A stretch of 64,000 nt of DNA from assembly GCA_905214865.1 (NCBI GenBank), contig CAJMNO010000001.1:62001-126000 (forward strand), written 5' to 3'. Position numbers and translations under genes: made by a program. Shown here piece after piece: positions 43,711 through 53,498 of the stretch. The notes under the pieces are model-generated. The model was not told the DNA's origin. It did no database searches and worked only from the letters and a program-made list of their open reading frames with translations. The number at the start of each line of letters is the position of its first letter. Position 1 is the stretch's first letter. The DNA is from an uncultured bacterium. GTDB taxonomy: Bacteria > Actinomycetota > Coriobacteriia > Coriobacteriales > Atopobiaceae.

Positions 43711-44751
43711 TCAGCCCTCGCCTCGCACTTGTGCGCCACCGTCGGCCTCGACTTGGTTGACTGCCGCGGCATCGGACGGCCCGGCTGCCATGGGGGAGGG
43801 ATCCTGCCCTGTGACCTTGTCCTTCTCGCCTGCCCTTGCCCCGTTGGGCTGCGCCTTGCCCCGGGGTGCCGCCAGGGCCCTGCCGCCGTCAAACGCGACG
43901 TCACCCCATACGTACAGGAACGGGAGGGCGGCGACCAGGCAGATCAGGGCCATCGGCAGGACGCCCCAGTCGGCCATGGGGGAGTCCCACGCAAAGTGGC
44001 TGAGCAGCGGGATCAGGAAGACCACCAGGCCGCGAAGCCTCCTGCGCTGGCAGAAGAACAGCCACACGGCGACCGCCGCGAGCGCCGTGTACGTCCAGTG
44101 CGAGACCAGGGCGCCAGACACGCGACTCCCCAGCGTGAAGGGAATCGCCGTGGCGAAGTCCTTGTGCGAACCGGCGATCTGGCCCTCGATGTAGCTCAGG
44201 TCCTCCGAGACCTGGAAGCCCATGCCAACGCACATGCCACCCACGAGCCAGTCGCGAGCGTCTCGCCTTCCCACCAGCGCCAGCATGCCGCACACCGTCA
44301 GGACCTTGATGGACTCCTCAACGACGGGAGCCTCGATGGCGTCGCCCCATGCGTCCACGAACCCCTTGGATGCGACCATGCCCAGGAGGGTGGTTGCAGC
44401 GTCGTTGAGCTCGCCTGCAATCCAGCCGGGGACAAAGAGCCCGCTCGCGAGCGCAAGGACAACCAGCCAGCGGGGGACGCCGGCCCTGAGCCGCGTGTAG
44501 CGCACAAAGGCCAGGAACGGAACCAGGTAGATCAGCACGAGGGCAAAGCATCCCAGCATGGCCTGGTAGCGTGCGGCGGTCTGTGCCGCGGGATGCAGGA
44601 CGCCCCTGTCCATGTTGCCAAACTCGACGAACACGCCCATGAGGAACAGGAGGAGGAACGCGGACAGGCCAACCCACCAGCGCCGCCTCCTTCCGGCAAG
44701 GGGGTTGCCCCCGAAAGCGACCATACCTTCCGAGCTGCCATCAACAACCAT
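43711..44751 (-). CDS. PrsW-family intramembrane metalloprotease
   Basis: 346 residues from the ATG at 44751 (GAGAGG upstream); the longer frame adds a poorly conserved N-terminus. The four PrsW motifs are all visible: APVVEESIKVL (EExxK), GMGFQVSEDLSY, SHWTYTALAA and SHFAWDS, in membrane helices of an eight-helix protein. PrsW proteases cleave membrane anti-sigma factors such as RsiW. The target here is unknown. A disordered Ala/Gly/Asp-rich tail of about 60 residues ends the protein. Confidence 0.85.
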   Translation of the reverse strand: MVVDGSSEGMVAFGGNPLAGRRRRWWVGLSAFLLLFLMGVFVEFGNMDRGVLHPAAQTAARYQAMLGCFALVLIYLVPFLAFVRYTRLRAGVPRWLVVLALASGLFVPGWIAGELNDAATTLLGMVASKGFVDAWGDAIEAPVVEESIKVLTVCGMLALVGRRDARDWLVGGMCVGMGFQVSEDLSYIEGQIAGSHKDFATAIPFTLGSRVSGALVSHWTYTALAAVAVWLFFCQRRRLRGLVVFLIPLLSHFAWDSPMADWGVLPMALICLVAALPFLYVWGDVAFDGGRALAAPRGKAQPNGARAGEKDKVTGQDPSPMAAGPSDAAAVNQVEADGGAQVRGEG

Positions 44752-44910
44752 CGGACGAGCCTCTCCCACAACGAGTGACGTTCTCTTCGAGCCTCCCGAG
44801 GAAGGCCCGAAACAGGATGACACGTTATGGGAGAGAGGCAACGCCCACGCCGCATGTCGACGTCCCCATGGGCAAAACGTCACGCAGCCGACACGCGAAC
44901 GAGCCCCCCG

Positions 44911-46101
44911 CTATCGCCGCGAGAGCGCCACCACGGTCTCCACGTGCTTGGTGTGGGGGAACATGTCCACGGGCTCGATGGAGGTCACGCGGTAGCCGCC
45001 GCCCTGCAGAATCGCGAGGTCGCGCACCTGCGTGAGGGGGTTGCACGAGACGTACACCACCCGCTCCGGCGCAAGGCGGCACACGCCCTGGAGGAACTCC
45101 GGGGTCGACCCCGCTCGCGGCGGGTCCATGACCACGACGTCGACCCTCTCGTCACCACGCTGGGTCCGCGCCATGAAGGCGGTGGCGTCGTCTCGCACGA
45201 ACTCGCAGGAGTCCGCCAGGTCGTTGGCGCTGACGTTGCGCCGTGCACACTCCACGGCGTTCCCCACCTGCTCCACGCCCACCACGTGGACGTTGCCCAC
45301 CCCCTGCCTGCGTGCCTCGGAGGCAAGGCAGATGCCGATGGTGCCCGTGCCGCAGTAGGCGTCCATCACGCGCATCCCGCCCCGCACGTTGGCGGCGCGG
45401 ATGGCGAGGCCATACAGCACCTCGGTCTGCTGGGGGTTGGTCTGGTAGAAGCTCGTAGGCCCTATCTCGAAGCTGCAGCCCAGGAGCGAGTCGTGCATGT
45501 GACCGGGGCCAAAGAGCGTCACGTTGCGCCTGCCGAGGATGGCGTTGGTCCGCCGGTCGTTCACGTTCTGCACGACCGAGGTGAGGTGCGGGTGCAGCTC
45601 GCGGATGGCGGTCACGAAGCGTCGCGCGCGGGGCAGGGTGTCGCCGTTGGTGACCACGGTGAGAAGCTCCTCTCCGCTGGCGTAGCCAATCCTGACCACC
45701 GCGTGGCGCAGGACTCCCGTCCCCCTGTCCTCCTGGTAGGCAGGTATGCGGAGCCGCTGGGCAACGATTGCGACGTCGTTGAGGATGGGCCGCGCGCGCT
45801 CGTCCTCGACCAGGCATGACTTGCAGTACACGAGCCGGTGGCTCCCGCTCTCGTAGAAGCCGCTGCGAATGCGACCCTTGGCGCCGGGGGCGTAGGGCGT
45901 GGCCGCCTTGTGGCGGTATCCCCGGGGGTCGTCCATGCCCGCGATCTGCGAGACGGAGCAGCCGTCACGCCGGCAGACGGGCTCAAAGAGCTCCTCCATC
46001 TGCTCCTGCTTGCGGCGGAGCTGGATGGGGTACGGCACCGCCAGCCACTCGCATCCGCCGCAGCGGCGCGAGATGGGGCAGGTATATGTGCGAAAGCCCA
46101 T
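44911..46101 (-). CDS. 23S rRNA/tRNA (uracil-5)-methyltransferase, RlmD/TrmA-like
   Basis: 396 residues. A 4Fe-4S site at the N-terminus is suggested by C8, C14, C17 and C93/C96 (CPISRRCGGC and YCKSC). The SAM fold shows VMDAYCGTGTIGICLA, VVMDPPRAG and the catalytic SCNP (C353), followed by PVDMFPHTKHVETV, the usual C-terminal Glu base region. No TRAM domain precedes it, unlike RlmD proper. Target uridine cannot be told from sequence. It is divergent to purF. Confidence 0.88.
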   Translation of the reverse strand: MGFRTYTCPISRRCGGCEWLAVPYPIQLRRKQEQMEELFEPVCRRDGCSVSQIAGMDDPRGYRHKAATPYAPGAKGRIRSGFYESGSHRLVYCKSCLVEDERARPILNDVAIVAQRLRIPAYQEDRGTGVLRHAVVRIGYASGEELLTVVTNGDTLPRARRFVTAIRELHPHLTSVVQNVNDRRTNAILGRRNVTLFGPGHMHDSLLGCSFEIGPTSFYQTNPQQTEVLYGLAIRAANVRGGMRVMDAYCGTGTIGICLASEARRQGVGNVHVVGVEQVGNAVECARRNVSANDLADSCEFVRDDATAFMARTQRGDERVDVVVMDPPRAGSTPEFLQGVCRLAPERVVYVSCNPLTQVRDLAILQGGGYRVTSIEPVDMFPHTKHVETVVALSRR

Positions 46102-46213
46102 GGCTCCCCCTCACGAACGCCCTCACGCCTGCCCGTTGCCCTAAACTAGGCATGCAAGCAGCGGCGCCGCCCCGAGCGGCGCATTCACATTCTAGCCTGC
46201 GATAGGGGAGACC

Positions 46214-47716
46214 ATGGCTTCATGTGCCGGTACCAGCTCGATGGGGGAGTGCCCCCGCGGGCTCCACGAGGAATGCGGCGTCTTTGGCGTGTGGGCGCCC
46301 AACCGAGACGTCTCGCGCATCACCTACTTCGCCCTGAGGGCGCTGCAGCACCGCGGGCAGGACTCCGCGGGCATCGCCGTGGGCAACGGCAAGACCGTGC
46401 TGGTCAGAAAGGACATGGGCCTGGTCACCGAGGTCTTCAAGGACGAGGACCTGCAGGCCATGCAGGGCAAGGTCGCCATCGGCCACTGCAGGTACGGCAC
46501 GGCGGGGGCAAAGGGCTGGGAGTCGTCGCAGCCGCACCTCTCCGCCATCAACGACGTGATCATCGCCCTGGCTCACAACGGCACCCTCGTCAACTTCGAC
46601 GAGCTCCGCCGCGAGCTCATCGACGCCGGCGTGCCGTTTCGCAGCTCCACCGACTCCGAGGTCGCCGCCCGTCTCATCGGCTACTTCACGCACGCCACGT
46701 CGCACCTGCGTTCCGGCATCCGCAAGACCATGCAGATGATCGAGGGCGGCTACGCGATGGTCCTCATCCGCGAGAACGCCCTGTACGCGTTCAGGGACCC
46801 CCATGGCATCCGCCCGCTCGTCCTGGGCAAGCTCGGCGAGGGCGAGTGGGTCGTCGCGAGCGAGACCTGTGCGCTCGACATCACCGGCGCCACCTTCGTG
46901 CGCGAGGTGCGCCCGGGCGAGATCATCCGCATCTCGGACGACGGGCTGATCTCGGAGGAGGGGCTGCCGCCCAGGCAGACGGCCAAGTGCATCTTCGAGG
47001 ACGTGTACTTCTCCCGTCCCGATTCCGTGCAGGATGGCAAGTCGTTCTACAAGGTCCGCCACGACATGGGCGCCCAGCTCGCGCGCGAGGCGCCGGCCGA
47101 CGTCGACCTCGTGATCAGCGTCCCCGACAGCGGCACCCCCGCCGCCGAGGGCTTTGCCGCGGAGCTGGGCCTGCCCTACGGCACCGGCCTGGTCAAGAAC
47201 CGCTACGTGGCACGCACCTTCATCGCGCCCACCCAGAGCCTGCGCGAGATGGGCGTTCGCCTCAAGCTGACTCCGCTGGCGGACGTCGTGGCCGGCAAGC
47301 GCATCCTCATGGTCGACGACTCCATCGTGCGCGGCACCACGTCCAAGCAGATCGTGCGCATGATGCGCGAGGCGGGTGCGACCGAGGTCCACATGCGTTC
47401 CGCCTCCCCCGAGGTCGTGTGGCCCTGCTTCTATGGCATCGACACGGCGGACCAGAACGAGCTCATCAGCGCCAACAAGAGCGTGGAGGAGATACGCGAG
47501 TACATTGGCGCCGACTCCCTCGCTTTCCTGTCGGTTGAGGGGCTCATGAGCTGCGTCCCCAAGACGGGCTACTGCCGCGCCTGCTTCACCGGCGAGTATC
47601 CCGTCGCCATCTCGGACAAGTACTGGGGAGACCACTTCCTGCCCGGCAACCGACCCAGGAACCTGTATCCCGACCAAGTTCCTGACGTATCCTTCCCCCC
47701 TGCGTCAGAGGGGTGA
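46214..47716 (+). CDS. purF: Amidophosphoribosyltransferase
   Basis: 500 residues. PurF commits PRPP to purine synthesis. After a short propeptide the N-terminal nucleophile is C21 in EECGVFGV, so processing is expected. RALQHRGQDSAGIA and the glutaminase core follow, then the PRTase loop ILMVDDSIVRGTT. A CRAC pair near the end (GYCRACFTGEYP) suggests the Bacillus-type iron-sulfur form. It stands alone with a terminator, separate from the other pur genes. Confidence 0.96.
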   Translation: MASCAGTSSMGECPRGLHEECGVFGVWAPNRDVSRITYFALRALQHRGQDSAGIAVGNGKTVLVRKDMGLVTEVFKDEDLQAMQGKVAIGHCRYGTAGAKGWESSQPHLSAINDVIIALAHNGTLVNFDELRRELIDAGVPFRSSTDSEVAARLIGYFTHATSHLRSGIRKTMQMIEGGYAMVLIRENALYAFRDPHGIRPLVLGKLGEGEWVVASETCALDITGATFVREVRPGEIIRISDDGLISEEGLPPRQTAKCIFEDVYFSRPDSVQDGKSFYKVRHDMGAQLAREAPADVDLVISVPDSGTPAAEGFAAELGLPYGTGLVKNRYVARTFIAPTQSLREMGVRLKLTPLADVVAGKRILMVDDSIVRGTTSKQIVRMMREAGATEVHMRSASPEVVWPCFYGIDTADQNELISANKSVEEIREYIGADSLAFLSVEGLMSCVPKTGYCRACFTGEYPVAISDKYWGDHFLPGNRPRNLYPDQVPDVSFPPASEG

Positions 47717-47743
47717 GAGACGCTCGTTCCCGAGCTCGCAGGC

Positions 47744-47770
47744 GCCACCCCGTACGGGGTGGCCTTTTTT
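47744..47770 (+). terminator. Intrinsic terminator after purF
   Basis: A perfect palindrome GCCACCCCGTACGGGGTGGC (47744-47763) is followed by TTTTTT (47765-47770). Confidence 0.9.
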
Positions 47771-47874
47771 GAACCGAGTCGTCAGGGTGCCCGCCAGGAT
47801 TGTTGACCGAGGAACGTTTCCACGAGTTTCTCTGCCATCTCCAGGCACGAATTTTTAAATCGGGGGTGCGCACC

Positions 47875-47904
47875 TTGTTCGCGAGGGGTACCAAAGAGTA
47901 ATGT
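47875..47904 (+). promoter_or_regulatory. Promoter of the radical SAM gene
   Basis: TTGTTC (47875-47880) and TAATGT (47899-47904) are 18 bp apart. A small repeat GTAGC-AACC-GCTAC (47903-47916) overlaps the expected start point and might be an operator. Confidence 0.5.
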
Positions 47905-47959
47905 AGCAACCGCTACAGGTGGGCTCCAGGGTGTGCCCACGCAGAAGTAAGGAGGGCAC

Positions 47960-49426
47960 ATGCAATCCAAGATCGCGCATGCCGCCGAGCGCAAGGCTTT
48001 CAGCGTCGCGCTCGACCAGGTCATAAAGACCGCCTCCGGCCCCGACCGCGAGAAGAGCATTGATCACCTCGTGGACATGGCCGGCAAGCTGCTCAAGGAC
48101 ACCTCGCCTGGAGCGACGCGCGGCATCCGCAACGGGCTCCACCCCGGCTCCAAGTGGGAGAAGTTCCTCTTCGACGTGATTGACCAGACCGACCACAACG
48201 TCCTCAAGACCGCCGTCCTCAACGGTGGCTACGAGGCGGCGTTCCGCGGCCTGCGCAACACCACGTCCAACGCGGAGAAGTACCAGTGCAACGTGCCCTG
48301 GATCATCCTCTTTGACCCCACGAGCGCCTGCAACAAGCACTGCGTTGGCTGCTGGGCGGCCGACTACGGCAACGCCCTCAACCTGACCTACGACGAGATG
48401 GACCGCCTCATCACCGAGGCCAAGGCCCTGGGCACCCACCTCTTCATGCTCACCGGCGGCGAGCCGCTCGTGCGCAAGGCGGACATCCTCAGGCTTGCCG
48501 AGAAGCACGACGACTGCGAGTTCAACATCTTCACCAACGCCAGCCTGGTGGACGAGAAGTTCTGCAAGGACGTCCAGCGCGTGGGCAACATCGTGTTCTC
48601 CGTCTCGGTCGAGGGCACGCGTGAGTCCAACGACTCCCGTCGCGGCGACGGCTCCTTCGACGAGGTCATGCGCGCCTTCGACCTGATGCACGAGCACGGC
48701 CTGCTCTATGGCACCTCCACCGCCTACACCAAGTACAACGTGGAGGAGGTCTCGTCGGACGAGTACTTTGACAACCTCATCGAGCACGGCTGCCGCTGGG
48801 CCTGGTTCTTCCACTACATGCCGGTGGGCGAGGGCGCCAACGCCGACCTCATGCCCTCCGTCGAGCAGCGCGAGTACATGCTGCACCGCATCCGCGAGGT
48901 CCGCGCCGTCGAGGGCGGCAAGCCCATCTTCGCGATGGACTTCCAGAACGACGGCGAGTTCGTTGGCGGCTGCATCGCCGGCGGTCGCGTGTACTGCCAC
49001 GTCAACGCCCGCGGCGACGTGGAGCCCTGCGTCTTCATCCACTACTCCAACGCCAACATCAAGGAGAAGAGCTGGCTGGAGTGCCTGCAGCAGCCCATCT
49101 TCCAGGCGTATCGCGAGCACTGGCCGTGGAACGACAACATGCTGCAGCCCTGCCCCATGCTCGAGAACCCCACGATCCTTCCCGAGATCGTGAAGGAGTC
49201 CGGCGCCAAGACAAGCGAGTACGTGGCGCCGGAGTCGGCCGAGGACCTGTGCAAGCGCACCACGCCCTACGCCGAGGCCTGGGCCCCCAAGGCCAAGGAG
49301 CTCTGGCTCGAGGAGCATCCCACCGGCAAGAAGGTATACGCGGACCACATGAGCACGGTGGACGTGGACACCAAGGCCAAGATCATCGCCCAGGAGGACG
49401 CCAAGGAGGAGGCAGTCGTAGACTAG
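47960..49426 (+). CDS. Radical SAM protein with SPASM-like C-terminus
   Basis: 488 residues from ATG 47960, AAGGAGG upstream. The [4Fe-4S]-SAM motif is C124-C128-C131 (CNKHCVGC), followed by FMLTGGEPLVR and strands of the partial TIM barrel. A C-terminal Cys-rich region (GCIAGGRVYCHVNARGDVEPCVF, then PCPML) is of SPASM/Twitch type and probably binds another cluster. About 110 residues precede the radical SAM core. No substrate is indicated by the neighbours: an EF-G paralogue follows after a terminator. Function not assigned. Confidence 0.85.
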   Translation: MQSKIAHAAERKAFSVALDQVIKTASGPDREKSIDHLVDMAGKLLKDTSPGATRGIRNGLHPGSKWEKFLFDVIDQTDHNVLKTAVLNGGYEAAFRGLRNTTSNAEKYQCNVPWIILFDPTSACNKHCVGCWAADYGNALNLTYDEMDRLITEAKALGTHLFMLTGGEPLVRKADILRLAEKHDDCEFNIFTNASLVDEKFCKDVQRVGNIVFSVSVEGTRESNDSRRGDGSFDEVMRAFDLMHEHGLLYGTSTAYTKYNVEEVSSDEYFDNLIEHGCRWAWFFHYMPVGEGANADLMPSVEQREYMLHRIREVRAVEGGKPIFAMDFQNDGEFVGGCIAGGRVYCHVNARGDVEPCVFIHYSNANIKEKSWLECLQQPIFQAYREHWPWNDNMLQPCPMLENPTILPEIVKESGAKTSEYVAPESAEDLCKRTTPYAEAWAPKAKELWLEEHPTGKKVYADHMSTVDVDTKAKIIAQEDAKEEAVVD

Positions 49427-49450
49427 CCACCAGCTGGAAGCGTCTGGACA

Positions 49451-49488
49451 GGGGAGGTCGTCCCGAGGGGGGCGGCCTCCCCCTTTTT
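49451..49488 (+). terminator. Intrinsic terminator after radical SAM gene
   Basis: GGGGAGGTCG (49451-49460) pairs with CGGCCTCCCC (49473-49482), one wobble, then TTTTT (49484-49488). Confidence 0.85.
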
Positions 49489-49675
49489 GCCGCCGAGCCT
49501 CTCCCCACCAACTTCCAGCGCCCCCATTCCGCCACTAGTCGATGCCACTGTCGTGCCCCCGCCGGCCACGGGTAAGGTTTGTGCAAGCGCGTACGGCGCG
49601 GCTTGTAATGGCGTGGCACATCGCCGTTGCGGTCTCTCGGGCGATGGCGCCACCTGGTTGGTTTGAGGAGGCACT

Positions 49676-51748
49676 ATGTCTGATTCAGGCACCGAGAGGG
49701 TAAAGAACCTTGCGCTCGTGGGCCAAGGCGGCGTGGGCAAGACCATGCTGGCCGAGGCCATGCTCCACCTCACGGGCAGGACCACCCGTCTGGGCGGGCA
49801 CGCCGGCACAAAGCCCACGCTGGACTATGACTCCGAGGAGGGCGCGCGCGGCTTCTCCATCTCCACGACGATCGCCCCGGTGACGTGGAAGGGCACGCGC
49901 ATCAACGTGCTGGACGCACCCTGCTACCCCGACTTCGTGGGTGACGCGTACGGTGCGCTGGCAGCCGCCGAGACGGCACTCTTCGTGATCGACGCCGCAA
50001 GCGGTCCGGGAGCCATCACCACGCGGCTCTGGTACGCGGCGGAGGACCTCTCGCTGGCGCGCGCCATCATGATCAACCGCCTGGACCGGCCCGATGCCGA
50101 CTGGGACACCGCCCTCCTCACCGCGCAGGAGCGATTTGGCAGCCGCCTCGCGGCCGTGACCATACCCATGGGCAGCGGTGACGGCTTCTCGGGCATCATC
50201 GACGTCGTGCACATGACGGCGCGCCACCTCGAGGACGGCAAGCCCGTGAGCGAGGACATCCCGGCAGAGTACGAGCAGGCGGCGCAGGATGCGCGCTCGA
50301 CCCTGGTGGAGCTTGTGGTCGAGGCGGACGACGAGCTGATGATGCAGTACCTCGACGGGGGAGAGGTCACGCAGCAGGAGCTCGAGGGCCTTCTCGCCCA
50401 GGCGATACGGGAGCGCATCTTCGTGCCCGTGTTCGCCGCCTCGTGCGTGCGTGAGGAGGGCGTCATCTCGTTCCTCGACGCCGTCGCCGCATGGTTCCCC
50501 ACCATGGCGGACTTTGGCCGCGTCCCCCTCGTCAACGGCGAGCAGCTTGACATCTCGCCCGACGACGACCGACCCGTCGCGTTCGTGTTCAAGTCGCTCA
50601 ACGACGCACAGAACGGCAAGCTCTCGTTCGTGAAGGTCCTTGCCGGCACGCTGACGCCCGGCCTGGAGCTGGTCAACGCGCGCACCCGCAAGACCGAACG
50701 TCTGAGCCACCTGTACATGATGACCGGCCACGACATGTCGGACGTGAAGTCCGTGGCAGCGGGTGACGTCTGCGTGGTTCCCAAGCTCGAGGCCATGACC
50801 GGGGACACGCTCTCGGTCACCGGAAAGGTCGAGGCGGCCGCGTTCCGCTTCCCCAACTCGCTGTACCGCATCGCCATCGAGCCCGACAAGCAGGGAACCG
50901 ACGGCAAGGTCTACGCCTTCCTGGAGAAGAGTGCGTCCGCGGACCCCACGCTCTCCGTGTCGCGTGACGAGAACACCGGCCAGACCGTCGTGAGCGCCAT
51001 CGGCGAGGCCCAGGTGAGCGTACTCCTCGACCGGCTGGAGGACCGAACGGGCGTCTCGGCGCACACCGTGAAGCTGCGCATCCCCTATCGCGAGACCATC
51101 CGTCGCGTCGCCTCCGCCCAGGGCCGCCACAAGAAGCAGACCGGCGGCGCGGGCCAGTACGGCGACTGCTGGCTGCGCGTGGAGCCCAACCCCGGGGCGG
51201 GGTACGAGTTCGTGGACGAGGTCGTGGGTGGCCACGTCCCGCGCAACTTCATCCCCGCGATTGACAAGGGCGTCCAGGAGACCATGCGCGAGGGCGTCCT
51301 GGCCGGCTACCCCATGATCGACGTCAAGGTCGCGGTGTACGACGGTTCGTATCACCCCGTCGACTCCAACGAGATGGCCTTCAAGACGGCCGCCCGCATC
51401 GGCTTCCAGAAGGCCGTGGCACAGGCGGAGCCCGTCCTGCTCGAGCCCATGGCCCATCTGAGGATCACCGTGCCGGACAGCTATGCCGGCTCGGTCATGG
51501 GCGACGTCTCGGCGAGCCGCGGCCGCGTGGAGGGCATGACGAGCGCCGACATGCCCGGAGGAGGCTACACCACCATCGAGGCGACGATCCCCTATGCCGA
51601 GGTAACCGACTACTCCACCCGCCTGCGCTCCCTCTCCCGCGGAACGGGTGAGTACGAGCTCCAGATGTCGGGGTACGAGCAGGTGCCCCACGACGTCCAG
51701 GAGCAGCTGTCCCAGGAGTACGCCGAGAGGCGCGCCGAGGGCAGGTAG
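49676..51748 (+). CDS. Elongation factor G-like protein (EF-G2 type)
   Basis: 690 residues with all EF-G domains (G, II, III, IV, V) but an altered G domain: P-loop GQGGVGKT (16-23) instead of AHxDAGKT, switch II DAPCYPDF (80-87) instead of DTPGHVDF, so the catalytic His is replaced, and NRLD (134-137) for NKxD. This is the pattern of actinobacterial EF-G2 proteins, which bind GTP and are not replacements for the canonical FusA. Domain IV still has HKKQTGGAGQYGDCWLRVEP. Ribosome binding is likely, catalysis of translocation uncertain. It is expressed alone, with a hairpin-containing leader. Confidence 0.88.
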   Translation: MSDSGTERVKNLALVGQGGVGKTMLAEAMLHLTGRTTRLGGHAGTKPTLDYDSEEGARGFSISTTIAPVTWKGTRINVLDAPCYPDFVGDAYGALAAAETALFVIDAASGPGAITTRLWYAAEDLSLARAIMINRLDRPDADWDTALLTAQERFGSRLAAVTIPMGSGDGFSGIIDVVHMTARHLEDGKPVSEDIPAEYEQAAQDARSTLVELVVEADDELMMQYLDGGEVTQQELEGLLAQAIRERIFVPVFAASCVREEGVISFLDAVAAWFPTMADFGRVPLVNGEQLDISPDDDRPVAFVFKSLNDAQNGKLSFVKVLAGTLTPGLELVNARTRKTERLSHLYMMTGHDMSDVKSVAAGDVCVVPKLEAMTGDTLSVTGKVEAAAFRFPNSLYRIAIEPDKQGTDGKVYAFLEKSASADPTLSVSRDENTGQTVVSAIGEAQVSVLLDRLEDRTGVSAHTVKLRIPYRETIRRVASAQGRHKKQTGGAGQYGDCWLRVEPNPGAGYEFVDEVVGGHVPRNFIPAIDKGVQETMREGVLAGYPMIDVKVAVYDGSYHPVDSNEMAFKTAARIGFQKAVAQAEPVLLEPMAHLRITVPDSYAGSVMGDVSASRGRVEGMTSADMPGGGYTTIEATIPYAEVTDYSTRLRSLSRGTGEYELQMSGYEQVPHDVQEQLSQEYAERRAEGR

Positions 51749-51783
51749 AGGGCATCACGAGTCCTGGCCCGGACTCCGTGGTT

Positions 51784-51814
51784 GGAGGCGCCGCCCCTCG
51801 GGGGAGGCGCCTCC
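51784..51814 (+). terminator. Hairpin after the EF-G-like gene
   Basis: GGAGGCGCC (51784-51792) pairs perfectly with GGCGCCTCC (51806-51814). No strong T-tract follows. Confidence 0.6.
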
Positions 51815-51905
51815 CCTTGTCGGCGATGTGTGCGGGAAATGACGTCGCGGCAGCTCTGCTACCATTTTTTGGTCAACTGACCCTCATGCATGCAAGGAGC
51901 ACCCC

Positions 51906-53390
51906 GTGGCCCAGAGGGACCTCAAATCCGCCACCATAAGCTCGCTGTTCTGGAAGCTCTTCGAGCAGGGAGGGTCGGCACTCATCCAGCTCGTGGTCCA
52001 GATCGTGATGGCGCGCCTGCTCGCCCCCAATGAGTTTGGCATGCTCGCCATCATGCTGGTGTTCGTGAACGTCGGTAACGTCATCGTCCAGTCCGGCCTC
52101 AACACCGCGATCATCCAGGCGCCCGAGGTCACGGAGCGCGACTACGACACCGTGTTCTGGATGAGCCTCGCCATCTCCCTCGTCCTGTACCTCGCGGTGT
52201 TCCTCGCCGCCCCGGCGGTCGCCGCGTTCTACCACATGCCGCAGATCGTCTCGCCCCTGCGCGTGCTCGTCCTCATCCTGGTGGTCAACGCCTACAACTC
52301 CATCCAGGAGGCCATCGTCGCCCGCGAGCTTGACTTCAACAAGACGTTCAGGGCCACCGTGACCGCGGCGGTCGCCTCCGGCATCGCAGGCATCGGGTCA
52401 GCCGTCGCCGGAGCCGGCCTTTGGGCGCTCGTGGTGCAGCAGCTCTCGTTCCAGGTGGTCAAGTGCCTGGTGCTTGCGATCCAGGTTCCCTGGAAGCCCC
52501 GGCCGCGCTTTGACCGGGTCCGTGCGCGCGAGCTCTTCTCGTTTGGCTGGAAGCTCCTCGCCTCCGGCGTCATCGACCAGCTGTACCAGAGCTTCTCCGA
52601 CCTCGTGATCGGTCGCGTGTTCGACTCCACGAGCCTGGGCTACGTCAACCAGGGCAAGCGGTACCCGCAGGCGCTGGGCATCGTGCTCGACGGCGCCATC
52701 CAGCCCGTGATGCTCTCTGCCGTCTCGCGCGTCCAGGAGGACCTGGGTCGCGTCAAGCGCCTGGTCAGGCGCGCACTCAAGACGAGCACGTTCCTCATCG
52801 TCCCGTCCATGGTCCTGTTCGCGCTCGTTGCCCGTCCCCTCGTCCTCATCCTTCTGGGGCAGAAGTGGCTGCCCGCCGTGCCGTTCCTCCAGATGTACTG
52901 CCTCATCTACGCACTCCTGCCCATCAACACCACCAACCTCCAGTCGCTCAACGGCATGGGGAGAAGCGACGTCTTCCTGAGGCTCGAGCTCATCAAGAAG
53001 GCCATCGGAGTCACCCTGATCTGCTTCACGGCGTTCGTGCTGCACAACCTGTATGCGATCGTTGCTGCGCAGGTTCTGGCGGGCTTCGTGTACAACTTCA
53101 TCAATGCCTTCCCCAACAAGCAGGTCATCGGCTACTCGTACCTGGAGCAGATCCGCGACGTCGCGCCTGCGTTCGGCCTTGCCGCGCTCGCCTATGCGGT
53201 CGGGTCCCTCGTGGCACTCCTGCCCCTCTCGACCGTCCCGATGCTCCTGCTGCAGATCATCGCCTTTGGCGTCACCTACCTGGGGTTGGCCTGGCTCCTG
53301 CGCGTGGAGGAGCTGAGGTACCTCGTTGGCACCGTGAGGGGAATGAGGGGTTCGGGCGGAAACGGGAACGCCGACGCCTCTGACTGCTAG
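51906..53390 (+). CDS. Wzx/WzxC-type polysaccharide flippase
   Basis: 494 residues from a GTG at 51906, preceded by CAAGGAGC. About 13 to 14 membrane helices in the MOP-superfamily layout, with the family phrases FWKLFEQGGSALIQLVVQIVMARLLAP at the start and FDSTSLGYVNQGKRYPQ in the middle. WzxC-type proteins move lipid-linked glycan units across the membrane. The following glycosyltransferases and small transporters support a role in surface glycan export. The substrate is unknown. Confidence 0.88.
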   Translation: MAQRDLKSATISSLFWKLFEQGGSALIQLVVQIVMARLLAPNEFGMLAIMLVFVNVGNVIVQSGLNTAIIQAPEVTERDYDTVFWMSLAISLVLYLAVFLAAPAVAAFYHMPQIVSPLRVLVLILVVNAYNSIQEAIVARELDFNKTFRATVTAAVASGIAGIGSAVAGAGLWALVVQQLSFQVVKCLVLAIQVPWKPRPRFDRVRARELFSFGWKLLASGVIDQLYQSFSDLVIGRVFDSTSLGYVNQGKRYPQALGIVLDGAIQPVMLSAVSRVQEDLGRVKRLVRRALKTSTFLIVPSMVLFALVARPLVLILLGQKWLPAVPFLQMYCLIYALLPINTTNLQSLNGMGRSDVFLRLELIKKAIGVTLICFTAFVLHNLYAIVAAQVLAGFVYNFINAFPNKQVIGYSYLEQIRDVAPAFGLAALAYAVGSLVALLPLSTVPMLLLQIIAFGVTYLGLAWLLRVEELRYLVGTVRGMRGSGGNGNADASDC

Positions 53391-53498
53391 AGTTTTCAGT
53401 GCGCTTTGCGACTCCTGCACCATTCCAGTGGATGACTTGTCCCAATCGACGGGGCCAAGGCGCGGATGTATCCTGCCTCCGTATCGAAGGGTCGTCTC

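Noticed and set aside
49685..51691. Long open frame (668 codons) opposite the EF-G-like gene
   Set aside because: Same shadow effect; no domain and biased composition.
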